Part shown: one piece after another, positions 37,901 to 48,400 of the stretch
Numbering within the stretch: the first letter of the stretch is position 1
How the letters are laid out: each line of letters begins with the position of its first letter
NCBI RefSeq assembly: GCF_040807025.1
Contig: NC_090946.1
Coordinates: 80,536,641 to 80,600,640 of the forward strand
DNA from: Struthio camelus
Lineage: Eukaryota; Chordata; Aves; Struthioniformes; Struthionidae
Direction: 5' to 3'
Length of the DNA stretch: 64,000 nucleotides
Made by a program: the position numbers and the translations under genes
Notes under the pieces: generated by a model
The model's database searches: none
Seen by the model: only the letters and a program-made list of their open reading frames with translations
What the model was told of the DNA's origin: nothing

Positions 37901-38190
37901 AGCAAGGAAGTTTCACAGATGAGTAAAGCACTTTTCCCCCTTATTAACAGGGACGGTGTGATAGCTGTCAATAAAGATACTGGTGCCTTTACTGATGAGT
38001 ATCTTCCAGAGCAGCGATCACATCTCTATGGAATAACTGCAGTTTATCCCTACTGCCCTGGAGGTAAAAAAACAAACAAACAAACAAAAAAAACACCCAA
38101 CAAACCAACCCCCACTTTTTATTGCCTGACAACTGTTACACAGTTCGTGTGTTTAAAAAAAAAAAATTTCTCTCTGCAGCAAGAAAGTAG
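25767..38190 (+). CDS. NID2: Nidogen-2 (NID2), 16 coding exons, EGF/thyroglobulin region shortened
   Basis: Secreted basement-membrane glycoprotein that in other vertebrates bridges laminin, collagen IV and perlecan. Joined exons: 25767-25958, 26799-27107, 30231-30463, 30891-31342, 31597-31746, 31847-32092, 32187-32387, 32544-32768, 32870-33208, 35374-35543, 35697-35826, 36065-36236, 36766-36923, 37164-37287, 37951-38063, 38180-38190. All junctions are GT-AG and phases close: 3225 nt, 1074 aa. Domains: signal peptide ([18 protein letters not shown]), NIDO domain about residues 105-270, acidic/proline linker to 395, EGF-1 396-445, G2 beta-barrel 445-669, EGF remnant plus one thyroglobulin type-1 module 670-782, linker to 839, then five YWTD-type LDLR class B repeats 840-1070 and C-terminal ARK. 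Human NID2 is 1375 aa with more EGF modules and two thyroglobulin modules; those are not found in the flanking introns either. Confidence 0.95.
25959..26798. repeat. NID2 intron 1 with pyrimidine-rich CCATC-type repeat
   Basis: The intron is 840 bp. From about 25980 to 26480 it is an imperfect C/T-rich repeat: TCCCTCC/CCTTCC blocks first, then a looser unit of about 60 bp built on CTTTTCTCCATCCATCCCTG with an interposed CCTGCACYTSCAYGYGCC word. Long open frames on both strands here come from this composition. Confidence 0.75.
26799..27107 (+). CDS. NID2: NID2 exon 2 (start of NIDO domain)
   Basis: 103 codons between CCCTGCAG and GTGAGG, phase 0 at both ends. It reads [19 protein letters not shown] and [15 protein letters not shown], close to human NID2 throughout. 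Confidence 0.95.
27108..30230. other. NID2 intron 2 (3.1 kb), nothing further recognised
   Basis: Average composition at first, CpG-rich from 28850 to 29600. It contains T-runs at 28650-28664 and 29070-29088, a C-run/T-run junction at 28708-28730 and an A-rich block near 28540. No conserved exon was found, and the two flanking exons join directly in phase 0. Confidence 0.6.
30231..30463 (+). CDS. NID2: NID2 exon 3 (NIDO domain)
   Basis: Acceptor TCTCCCGCAG; reads [20 protein letters not shown] and [20 protein letters not shown]. It ends NLYQ with donor CA|GTACGT, phase 2; the next exon supplies the G of the Gln codon, restoring the human NLYQ.SN order. Confidence 0.95.
30891..31342 (+). CDS. 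NID2: NID2 exon 4 (end of NIDO, proline/acidic linker)
   Basis: Acceptor CGTCCCCTAG. It begins [16 protein letters not shown], matching the end of the human NIDO domain. About 130 poorly conserved residues follow, rich in Ala, Gly, Pro and Glu, corresponding to the human mucin-like linker but shorter. Donor GTGAGT at 31343, phase 1. Confidence 0.9.
31597..31746 (+). CDS. NID2: NID2 exon 5 (EGF-like module 1)
   Basis: Reads [12 protein letters not shown]...[18 protein letters not shown]...[12 protein letters not shown]. Six EGF cysteines are present in the order seen in human NID2 EGF-1, including the unusual GSCCHC pair. Phase 1 at both ends, as expected for a shuffled EGF exon. Confidence 0.95.
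31847..32092 (+). CDS. NID2: NID2 exon 6 (G2 domain, part 1)
   Basis: Reads [20 protein letters not shown] through [20 protein letters not shown] and [10 protein letters not shown], the first strands of the nidogen G2 beta-barrel that binds perlecan and collagen IV in nidogens. Phase 1-1, donor GTGAGG. Confidence 0.95.
32187..32387 (+). CDS. NID2: NID2 exon 7 (G2 domain, part 2)
   Basis: Acceptor CCGGGGCAG; reads [20 protein letters not shown] and [20 protein letters not shown], ending ELYRYSGA. Phase 1-1, donor GTAGGG. Confidence 0.95.
32544..32768 (+). CDS. NID2: NID2 exon 8 (G2 domain, part 3)
   Basis: Reads [11 protein letters not shown], then [17 protein letters not shown] and [20 protein letters not shown]. 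Two N-glycosylation sequons (NRT, NIT) are visible. Phase 1-1, donor GTCAGG. Confidence 0.93.
32870..33208 (+). CDS. NID2: NID2 exon 9 (EGF remnant fused to a thyroglobulin type-1 module)
   Basis: One open exon. It starts like human EGF-2 ([10 protein letters not shown], human NPCYDGSHMC), skips to an EGF end ([10 protein letters not shown]), passes a serine/proline linker and enters the last human thyroglobulin module at [19 protein letters not shown]. That module is complete, with QCHG and CWCV motifs and GTRSQPGS. The EGF part has four cysteines, not six. Human has three more EGF modules and a first thyroglobulin module in between. Phase 1-1, donor GTAAGC. Confidence 0.88.
33364..35290. 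repeat. 61-bp minisatellite filling NID2 intron 9
   Basis: About 26 well-conserved tandem copies from 33364 to about 34990, each 61 bp (anchors GAACATGCAT at 33465, 33526, 33587 and onward), then decaying copies to about 35290. One early copy is 54 bp. Main variation is at the trinucleotide before GTGAAC (ACAC/ACGC/ACTC) and TGTGCC/TGTCCC. The minus strand is open across the array in all frames, producing a 61-residue protein-level period (CIAASW, CMFT, HMHVH words); this is a by-product of a unit without stops. The array makes up about 90% of the intron between 33209 and 35373. Confidence 0.95.
35374..35543 (+). CDS. NID2: NID2 exon 10 (linker to beta-propeller)
   Basis: Reads [20 protein letters not shown] and [20 protein letters not shown], ending LLALH. 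Nearly collinear with human. Enters in phase 1 and leaves in phase 0 at a weak donor, GTAGCG. Confidence 0.93.
35697..35826 (+). CDS. NID2: NID2 exon 11 (LDLR class B repeat)
   Basis: Reads [20 protein letters not shown] and [14 protein letters not shown]. Contains the first YWTD motif of the beta-propeller that binds laminin gamma-1 in nidogens. Leaves in phase 1, donor GTGCGC. Confidence 0.95.
36065..36236 (+). CDS. NID2: NID2 exon 12 (LDLR class B repeat)
   Basis: Acceptor CCCACGGCAG; reads [20 protein letters not shown] and [13 protein letters not shown]. Leaves in phase 2, donor GTGAGC. Confidence 0.95.
36766..36923 (+). CDS. NID2: NID2 exon 13 (LDLR class B repeats)
   Basis: Acceptor TTCCTACAG; reads [19 protein letters not shown] and [19 protein letters not shown], close to human. 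Leaves in phase 1, donor GTAAGG. Confidence 0.95.
37164..37287 (+). CDS. NID2: NID2 exon 14 (LDLR class B repeat)
   Basis: Reads [20 protein letters not shown] and [19 protein letters not shown]. The acceptor (ending TTCGGAAAG) lacks a pyrimidine just before AG, though a T/C run lies 25-35 bases upstream; the position is fixed by phase and by match to human. Leaves in phase 2, donor GTAACG. Confidence 0.9.
37951..38063 (+). CDS. NID2: NID2 exon 15 (last propeller blade)
   Basis: Acceptor TTATTAACAG; reads [20 protein letters not shown] and [17 protein letters not shown]. Donor GTAAAA, phase 1. If this donor were not used the frame would run about 50 more codons of lysine/threonine-rich sequence to a stop at 38213-38215. 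Confidence 0.92.
38180..38190 (+). CDS. NID2: NID2 exon 16 (terminal 11 coding bases)
   Basis: After TTTCTCTCTGCAG the bases join the G of exon 15 to give Ala-Arg-Lys-stop, matching the Gly-Arg-Lys-stop end I recall for human NID2. The acceptor has a good pyrimidine tract. The exon continues into the 3'UTR. Confidence 0.8.
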
Positions 38191-38930
38191 TAACTGCTAC
38201 TTCAAGAAACAGTGACCTTTCTACCCGGAAGAACTTGAGACCCAGAAAACTATCACTGCATACAACTAAGGAGAAAAAGCCCTAAAAGAAGGCCAACAAA
38301 ACGATCTACTTTCCTGCAAAAGATTATCAACTATTTTTGAAGTTATACCTCAAGTCTTTACTACTGTATGTTTTTTAAGTGAAAAACATTGATATATTAT
38401 AGAAAATGGTCCTGTGACTCTTAGGCCATTACTCTAACTTTTGCTTATGCAAGCAAATTTAAAATGTAGTTGTCTTAACCACATGTTTTATTTTATTGGA
38501 AGAAATTGATTTTTTTTTTTTTTAAAAAGTTTGACAATCTGACCAAGAGGTCTTTTAACCAAAAAATAAGTGCCCAAGGAAAGCTTTGGATGCAGTATCT
38601 TCCTGGGTCTAAGTAACCTACAGCCCTGAAGACAGACACTGTGTATGTTCAAAAAGCGTGCAAAACAGTTGCGATATAGCAAAAAGCATTGAAGTTTTTT
38701 TCCAGAAGACAATTCTGTATTTTCAACACTGCCTCAATGCATGTCTTTTAGTATTTATATTAGAAGAATATGCTAGAATTAATCTGTTCGTGCTTTTTTT
38801 TTTTTAAAGCGCCTTCATAGACCTACCCAATGTAGACCAATACATGTTCAGAAATACCATTTAACTTGTAATGCTTCACTACTTCTAGGTTACTTCAATA
38901 ATTAAATAAAATGGTTGTTTTAAGTCTCCC
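38191..38930 (+). other. NID2: NID2 3'UTR (inferred)
   Basis: AT-rich sequence from the NID2 stop to just past the AATAAA at 38905-38910, followed by a T/G-rich stretch (GGTTGTTTTAAGTC) suited to a downstream cleavage element. No other gene feature is seen in it. Confidence 0.6.
38905..38910 (+). promoter_or_regulatory. NID2: NID2 polyadenylation signal
   Basis: Canonical AATAAA 715 bp after the NID2 stop with a T-rich element within 20 bp downstream. First strong plus-strand hexamer after the stop. Confidence 0.6.
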
Positions 38931-39150
38931 TTTGGATCGTTTTTAAATATTTCAGTTGTAGGGGAGACTGTGGAGAAGCAGCAAGCCAGCCAGGACTGAG
39001 CCCTTCACATGGCAGAACTTCAGCAAACGAGGAATCTGCAAAGCCTTTATATAACACTCCCTTTTCAACAAGGCCAAACACAACGAATAAGAACAATCTT
39101 ATTTGCCAACTTAGAGCTAATCAGAGACAAATTGTCTCTATTTCCCCAAC

Positions 39151-39156
39151 TTTATT
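39151..39156 (-). promoter_or_regulatory. RTRAF: RTRAF polyadenylation signal
   Basis: TTTATT on the plus strand (AATAAA on minus), 153 bp past the RTRAF stop. With the NID2 signal at 38905-38910 this places the two convergent 3' ends within about 250 bp. Confidence 0.5.
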
Positions 39157-39308
39157 TAAAGAAAAATGGTAATTCACTAGAACAATCAGAATTCAATTTC
39201 CTGTTTTCTTTCAAAACAGTAAAATAATATCCATTTCAAACTGCATGCCAGAGGTGTACATAGTTCCTAATAGTATTAAGTAGACAACAGACTAAAATTT
39301 TAATCTGT

Positions 39309-39463
39309 TCATCTTCCAACTTTCCCCAGTCTGTGGTCCGTCTTGGGATCAGCAATAATTGCCTGAACTGCTACAATTGCTTCGTTAATTTTTGTTTGCA
39401 GCTCTCGGAGTTCCTCTATATGCAGCAGTCGCAGAATTTGGGCAGCTTCATTGAGAACAGCAT
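39309..39463 (-). CDS. RTRAF: RTRAF exon 8 (terminal)
   Basis: Acceptor CTCGCCTAG; reads DAVLNEAAQILRLLHIEELR and INEAIVAVQAIIADPKTDHR, ending LGKVGR then TGA at 39311-39309. Matches human at nearly every residue. Confidence 0.97.
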
Positions 39464-42400
39464 CTAGGCGAGTTGCAGAAAGAAGCAGCATAAAGCATTT
39501 CTATCTGATATGCTGGTCTCCTTAAGAAAAGCTTAACTTAAAGTTAATGCTCTGTCCTTTGCTCGTGCTTGTGGTTTGCATACTTGAAATAGGAGACTCT
39601 GCTTTCCATAATGCTACAGAGAGACAGGGCGCTCTGTGCAAAACCTCACTCAGCTTTGCATAGCCCTTGCAGGAAGCTACAGCCAAGTCTGGTCAATACG
39701 AAGCGTCCCTACTAGTAATTTAATTGTCTGAGGGGCAAAAGCAAAGCCTAGCAGAGTCCCAAGTCATCTGACTATTGCTTACAAAATAATTTATCAGGTC
39801 ATGCCAAATTCTGCTACCTCTAATTAGGTTTAGGTAAATCATCTAACTAAAGCGCATTGACAAAGCACGTTGGTCCCTCTGCTGGTAGAAATAAGGTGGC
39901 AACACTAACAAGATGCATTCCTTCTGCATGCAAAAGTGGCTGCCATTACAAGCTGTTATTTAAACCTTAGTCTGAAACCATACCTTGCACAGTTAAGACT
40001 TGTGCTTTTCTGTTCAGCAAACACTGCTCAGGAGTGCTTATAGATAGCAAGCCGGAAGGGAGCTACTACAGGCTTCTAGAAGAATTGCGCTTTTTAACTG
40101 TACACGTTATCTAGGTATTTAACAGCAAGGTACTTTGTCAAAGGCAAGCATCATTATTTAAAAGTAACCTTTGGAGAACTACTTACCTCCCGTGTCAAAA
40201 CCAAGAATGTGCTTTTCTAAAGCAACAGGCAAACCCTTTAAAAAGAAAAAAAAAAAATCACATTCAGATGTAATTAGAAATGCCATTTCATATGTTTGGA
40301 AAATGAAATCAAGAACTACACTAGGCAACTTTGAAACAAAGTACGCTTAAGTTTTGCTTATACAGACAACTGACAGCTTTGAAAAATCATCATATCTGAT
40401 TACACATGTCCTGGCCTTTATGTCCTGAAACATCAAACAAACTAGGCTACTAGCAAAAACTACTAACAGACTATTAACAAAGAAAATCTTCATCCTTAAT
40501 AATATTCCCTTTACTTGTCCAGTGAATCCCCATTGAATACACGCTGCCTGTATGCAATCCTTAAAAGGTTAAGGACAGCACTGCAAGAGAACACCCAATA
40601 CAGCAACATCTCTACCGAGACGCAAACAAAAAGCATGTACAAACTAGACTTTCTTAGAAACTGCTGCCTTTAAACAGCTGCCAGACTTCAAAGCACTGAC
40701 TGTTTTGAAAACAAGTTGTAAAATCGCTGTAATCAAGTGAGCGTCTCAAGTATTGAACTCGCAACCTCCATCAGTCTCCCCAGAAGCATCATCTCCAGTG
40801 TTAAGCTCAGGAATGAATACGGGTGTTCAAACTTCTAAACACTTGCTCCATGAGCTAGTGTAAGAAAAAGTTTTATTAGCAGTCATTTGTAAGCATTGCT
40901 CTATTTCCTTTACCTTCTCCAGCTGTGGAGGACAGGTCACACTAAACAATCACTCACCATGTTTCAACTTACATGTAAATTTAGATTTATCTAAATAAAT
41001 AGGAAAAAGCCAATTTTAGAAGACTTTCATTACAGCTTATATAACTTTTTGCAACATTTGCCTTGCACTGCAAAACCTTTGAGTTCCATACAGTTAGTTT
41101 CGACAATGACAGGGCCATACACCTAACACGGAGGGCTTTTTAAAAAAAAAAAAGCTTTTTTTTTTTTAAATATATGTGAGGGGATCAAAACACAAAGCCA
41201 TGTTGACCTAAACTAACTCTAACAGCCCATTTTCAGAAAGATTCTTTTCCCATGACCTTCACAGTAAGATGCACGTTCAATTGCAATCTTAAAAATAAAT
41301 CTGCATTGGAACAGACTGCTGTATTGTCACAATTTAAACAGCGCACGACAAGAATGCCATTTATGACACTTCAGACGGATTAAGGCAGTATCAGGCTTCA
41401 CACATATACTCGTGAAGAAGTTTGATTTGTATTTAAGGCTGCAAAGACCTCACTGCCCTCTAAAGCGTTCTCAGAGCCACGAGAGCAGCAAAACATGGCT
41501 TCAGTCAGTTCTTTGTGGACGAATCCCCAGGACCACTGCAGGCACCTCCGATGGCAAGAGGCCGTGGTGGTACTTGCAAAGCAGCCAGTCTTTGGGGCGG
41601 CCTGAGCGTGTAACATTTTCCCTCTCCTCCTCCCATCACCCTTGCTGTTAGCTCCTTTTTCGCAGTACACTTTGCTGTCTGCTCCCTCTGGCGACGGTTC
41701 TTTTCGATAGAGCAGTAGATCCAGCCTTTCCCAAGCACAAAGTCCCCACAGCCTGTAGCAGTGGTCTCGGAGCAGGCACTTGGCTGTGCAGGAACTCGCA
41801 GCTCTAAGAGGTGCACACTCACTCGCGCAGCAGCTTCAAAGGCTTAGAGAAACTAAGAGCACCTTTAAGTCTCCTTTACCATGCAGACCAGTTCATTTCA
41901 TGACCTCGTTCCCAAGGAAATTCTAATTTAAAACTCCGTGGTGGGTGATTACCCTCCACAACTAGTACCTGTAGGCAACCTGCCTATTTTTACAAGTCAG
42001 TGCCAGAAGTCTATCCATTTTGGGGCTGCCCAAGACATTTGCTGTGGCCCTGACCGCTACAGCCATCTCCTCCGTAACTGGAAGTGTCAAAAGTAAAACT
42101 GGCTTCTCTGGAATGAGGAGAAAGAAGTATGATTCTACACTTACAGCTGACACAGGCACACACTAGTAATACCAGAACAGCCGCTCCATTAATGAACTTA
42201 CACTACCACGCTAAAAATAAAAAGGGTCCAGATTCTAGAGTAGGGAAAGATTCCTGTGCTGTTGCGCTTTTAAACCTGCCTTGGGCATAGCCGTCAGGAG
42301 CTCTAGTCTGTACTCTCAAAGTGATCCTGACGGGCCGTTCTAGTGGCACTTGCTGTGGTTGACCCCACCTAAGATACACTCATCAGGTAAGGAAAGCCCA

Positions 42401-45400
42401 GAAGGACAGGCTAGGAGAGCTGAGGACTCCCTAATCTGGGGGACAGGGGAGGAAGACAGATTGCACAGCTTTAAGTACATTCTCCACCATCACAGTAACG
42501 CAAGGATGAATTATGAAAGGACGGGAAGAGGCCAGAAGCCTGAAAATACTTTGAATTATTTGAGTTCAAACAAGCACTTCCTCTAAAGTCTTCTGTGACT
42601 CTTTTACAGAACGGTTCCGATATAAAGCTCTGAAACCGTAAGACACAGTGCACTCTTCACAAAAGCATGCCTGTTTTCATGCCTTAATAGATAGCTTCAG
42701 CAACAAGCACAGTATAAATAACGGGAAATGTAAAATTAACATTCTAGAGGTCTGTCAGTATAAATCTGAATCCCGTCTAAACACTGAATACATTGACTTG
42801 TCAGCAATTCAGCTTAAAACCTTTAAGAAAAACCTAACTGCCTTTCTTATCTTGAAAACTCTATCTTGACAGACCAACAAAACAAAACTCATTTAGTACT
42901 TTTAAAACGCAAGCACAGTAGCGTAAGGTTCCTCAGCACAGGCCCCATACCCATCCTTCAGCCAGAGAACAGCTCTGGGAGCCCCATTTCTACAGGCATC
43001 TTATCTTTTCCCCTGGTGCCTTGATATTGCCAAGAATGTAACTCATGACACTTTGTATATTATGCCTTGCCTGTGACGCACAAGTCAAAGGTTATAAACT
43101 GTTTCCAGGGACAAGACTTAATATACACAAAGTGTCATCAACTAGTACTTCGGCCATTAAGCAGCCAGCCAAAGTCAGAAGCAGGGGCTTATTTTCCCTC
43201 TCCTATCCTGCAACACAACTGTCTTCTCTCCTTTTAAGATATTTTCTTCCTTTATCTAACATATCACGACGCTGATCACCACTGCTGGTCTTTTTTATTT
43301 TTAGACAAGTGTTACAGAAGATCCAAGAGCTTTTTGCAGAAACCACGTATTCTCCTGCCCTGGATCCCCAGTTTGCAAAGTCACTCAGGTGCAGGCAAAT
43401 GTTCCATGCACGCAGATAAAGCTGTGCCCCTGCCTCCAACTCCCTGCCTTTTCTCCACCTCCACCCCATTTGAAATTCAGCATGCAGAATGAGAATACGC
43501 TCCCAAGAATGCATATTACAGTCAGCGACACTCAACCTAAGATCTTGAGAACCTATCAAACATGAAAAATGCTTTGTCACACACAAAAAACCCAAAACCC
43601 TTATTTCTTCAGGAAGCTTATTCTGATAAACCCATGGGAAATCCCATTTTGAGTCCTGAATGCCAGCATTGCTGCTACATAAAAATCAGCAAAAAAAAAG
43701 TAGCTTTTTATTAATGTCACTTTCTCTAAAGTGAAATTAATACAGCAGTCTCAGCTGCCTACAGATTTTATGCTCTTTTACCAGTCCTGACTTGCTGTCC
43801 CAGTGCTTCTGGCAATCACTGTACTGCAACTCTGAGCACCTGCAATTGCCACTTAGTGAACATCATAAGCGGTGTTATGATAATAAATAAAGCATGCCCT
43901 GCACTAAGCAGCTGCCTGAAAAGATGAAGGGACTTGTCCTCCCTGATCAGATCTAGTTGCTCTAATAGGGAACTTCTGAGCACATATCTGACGGCAAAGA
44001 GAGGCCGCCTTCCTCGGCTGCACCCGATGCTGTCTGAGAGCAGCTGCTGTGCCAAACGTTAGAAAGAAGAGCTGGAGAACTGGGATGTTTAAGAAACAAT
44101 AATCTGGAAAACCACAATCATTCCCTGTGAGTGGCTGGAGTACTATTCATTGGGTCTACAAACAACATCTTACAAACTGACAGCTCGTGGTTAGAAAGTA
44201 ATTCTGCAAAAGTAGTTTTGCACTGTACTACTATTCAGCTCAGAGGCTTAATTGTAGACTTCTAAGCTTCCTTCATCATTTCTCATTTGGGAAGGCAGAG
44301 AACAGCTGGGTGCCCAGCATCCCCTTCCTTAAATACACGAGGGGTAAAAAGCAACACGTTCCGTACAAGGAATGTTTTGCTTATTAATAGCCAACACTGC
44401 TACTTCGAAGGAGAAAACAGTTCATACATGTACTTCCTCTGACATTGTAGGCCTACCGCTCTGAACAGAAACGATAATCATCTAGCATATGCTAAACTAG
44501 GAAAACAGCTATTTACCTGAGACGTCACACAGGTACCTAGAGTTGCACATAACAGCAAAAAAGAACACTTTGTACACTCCCCATAATTCTTCTCCGGGTC
44601 TTTTAAAGTCAGCATTGCTAATATAAAGCAAGCTTCCACCACCTCTCCTAAATCAACAATGTTTAAACAGAACCCAGGTTGACTGTCTGAGATGCGATGT
44701 TTAAGCCTACACTGTTTATTGGCTAGTGGAACAATTAACACCAGATAGGCTTGTGCATTGCATATACGAACCTCCTTGGACTGATTCGCCTTCGCTATGG
44801 CATCCTGCGTCAAGCGCTCTTGAACCAAAATGCGAATTGCCTAGGAAAAAACATTTAAAGGCCAAAGTAATTCAATTATGTCTTAATGCACTTCTCTGCA
44901 ACACCAAGGGAAAAGGAGCCAGCATTAAAACCCAGTACAATCTCGAACACGCAGTTTTGTGAAAGACTTTTTGGAAAACTCTTTCAGACCTTAAACTCTT
45001 TTTCAAATTGCACTACTCTGCAAGTATTTTCCTTCCACAGGTTGACTCTCTGCTTCTGGGAAGGCAGTGTAACCAGAAGAGGTCAGGATATTGCACTGTT
45101 ACCGTTAGCCATCACTGGGCCAGAAACTCTGCAAAGCGCTAGGAATAGCCAAGAAAGTTTGCCACTCCCAGAATGACTTGATCAGGATCCCAAAGCCGCA
45201 GTGCCATTTTTTGAGGCCGCACTGCCTGGAAAAGAACCCCTTAATTCTGCAGCAACACAGCTTCTTCAGGAAGGAGTTCCTGCTACCAGGATCTTTCGGT
45301 AGGCACTGAATCATCTTGTACCAGCAGAGAAGCCTGGAGCAAGGCTATCAACCCAGGTTTTAAAAAGATTAACACACAAAAAAGAATTATTTTTAGACAC

Positions 45401-48400
45401 ACACAAAATAACAGACTTGACAATCGTTGCTGCTCATCTATTTTTACTGGCTCTGGTACACAGCATGAAATCATATCAGAGCTATCAGTTACTGATACCT
45501 ACAGCTGTAAATGCCTCTAAAAATAGCTCAAGGAAAACCACACAGGCAGACTCGCACCAAAAAGAACTCCGTCTGTCAAATACATTCCTCAGACTGCTTC
45601 CCTGCTGAGTATCTGAGTGTGACAGAAGTCTTACTGCTTCACGTTTCTCCTCCAAGATTTCTCCTGGTTTTGGTCGTGATTAAAGTTGAGAGGCAATACT
45701 GTGACTTTGCCCCTGGGTACCATTACAAATCTCCTTTCTAACTAGACAGAGCAGCCTTGAGGCAGAAGTGATTCAATCAGGAGTTTACTTTTTATATTCC
45801 AGCACCGAAACTAGATTTTGCAGAAGAGAATTTTGAGTAACTTTTGCATTAGGAAAATGATATCCAACATTAGTATATGGAACCAAAAATGCTTTCTGAT
45901 CAACTTCTCTAATTAATAAAATGGACGCCAAATATGTCTCTGCTCACTCTGGTCAGGGTCTGGCCAGCTGTCTACGGCATATTTGCACTCTTTAGCCTTC
46001 CTAAGCATCCATTCCATATCCAAGCCTGAATACAGATCACAACTTCTATGCGCAGGCGTTGTAAGAAACCATATTATCGTGGTGAGGAATAAGAGTTCCA
46101 CTGATGCATTCCGATATCATCAAGCCTTCAGAACTAGCATTACAGTTGGGCATGTAACACGAATTGCTACTGCAGGAACCTACTCTCACTGTAATTAAAA
46201 GAAAATTTAGGGTGGAGGCTTTGTCCAATTACTTTGGATAAAGAAAACAGTGAGCAGAAGTGTGGAAAGAATGACAAAGTGTAAAAACATTCATGCAGAA
46301 AACACTTGCACTTTTTCTGAATTGTTAGTACCAGGTTTGGCAAATCCACTTAAAGCTCGTTAGCCTCGAGATAATCCTGTAAGAAGAGCTCAAGGGATTT
46401 TCTGATGTCAGGTTTCTGAGCTCACGCTGCAGATCCCCAGCAGTGGCATTCACGAGGTCTCTCTCTTTACCTGCTACCTCTTTTCACCAAGTTTGTAGGG
46501 GTTTGATACCAGAGACCTCCAACCCTCCGTGAAGTATTGTGAAGAGTTCAAAAGCTATTTCAGGAAGGCAAAGAGGGTAGCATGCTGGAGAGAAGCAGCA
46601 AGTGACTGACAGGATGACTGCAGGGCCTCATTTCCCTTAGGAAACCAGGCTAAAGTGATAAGACTGCTCAAATATAGCTTTTATAGACTCAGACTGTACA
46701 GACTTCAATACCCAGAGCATTAGTTTCTCCAAAATAAATCTAGCAAAGATCACAGCTTCTCTAATGAATGGGCCTTATTCTTTTGTTTTTCAGTGAAGCA
46801 CCAAGTTTATTTTAGTGCTAAACAAAATTTTTTATAGCTTTATGACATGATCAAGCAGGAACTCAGGATTGCTGCCAACTCACTAAATACAGGGCTTTAA
46901 GAATATAGCTTTGATCTGAAATTTGCACATAACTACAGCTCTACCACTAAGTCACAGATTTTCTCCCAATTATTAGAAAGATACTTTATAAAATTAATTA
47001 GCCTATTTGCTGCATTTAGAAGTTATGATTAACTGTCAAGATTAAACTAAACTGAATTTAATTATGACAAAGAATAAACAGTTCATGGGACCAAAAACCA
47101 GGAGGAAATAGTGCTTAACCTTGGCTCTCCCCCCCCCCCCCCTTTTTTTTTTTTTAAAGAAAATAAACATCCTTTGCATTACTTGCTTCTATGTTCTCCA
47201 GTTACTCCTTCCATTTCTAGAGCTGGAATACAATAAACTACTTTGAGTGTACTCCTCAATATTTCTGAGGGATGTGAAGACCTTAAAATAAAGTTCATAA
47301 AAGCAGTAGCTTTTGCTTGGCCAGAGCACTTCAATTTCTGAACAACAGTTCTCAATCAGTTTTGCAGTTCCATGAACTCAAGGTACAAGTGACCTGTTTA
47401 CGAAGGTAATTATCCATGCATTAACTCCCCATGATTTATGTTGTGTGTTCCCATCTGCTTGAAAAGGCACACATACTTTCCACTTGTTCCTAAAAAGTCA
47501 AAGCTATCAGTAACAGCGCACCCCAAGTTATTCCACATACGCTAGCCTTTGGTGGGGATGGGAGAGAAGAGAATGAAAGTTGGAAAACTCACCTTAAGCA
47601 TTACCAAGTAATCATCGTGTCGCTGGATCTGAAGTAGATTAGCTAAAGCCATCACTCCAGCCTTGAAATCAGGATTATTCACTGTAAAATAAATACACTA
47701 TTTTAACTGGCTCCAAAAGACAGAATTTGCTTCCTGGCTCCGTGGTATCAGACTGCTCTCAAGCATGGGCAAGGCCATGGACATACAGTAGTGAGCAGCC
47801 ACTTAGTCACCATGGACATAGAAGGGAGGGGCTGGATCTGGTGTAAGGTTTAATCTGTATCCTCTTTCATGAAGTTATACAAAGCATTCCAAGTGCGCCA
47901 CTAGGCTGTATAACCAGACTGCCCAAGACTCTGAAAGCACAGAAAATGTTGTTTTCAACGTAAAACACGTTATATGAAGGTTCTACAGCATAGGAAGCCA
48001 GTGCAAGCCTTTAAAAAGAAAGCCAATAGCATGAAGAATTTGTTCTCTTTTGTAAATCTTTCTATCACTTAGCTGCAGAACAGAACCGTGCCTGCTGGGT
48101 GAGGGCAAGGCTAATTCTTAGTTGTCTTTCTGTGGAAGGAGCAATGGGGCAAGACTTGGGGACTGGGCGCTAATTTCAGTAGCTACGTTACACCAGTGTC
48201 ACTTATTATGAACATGCCCAGCAGTCAAGAAAATTACACTGATCATAAGAAAGGTACAACAGGGCAGGGGGAGGAAAGGGTAAGACAGAGACAACATGTA
48301 ACAGGTGACAGTACTGAAGTAAGCAGCTTGTCACCACGTTTTCTTGTTGTTGTTTTTAACTAAGATAGGTCAGTGTCCTAAGAGCTGTTTTGCTACTCCA

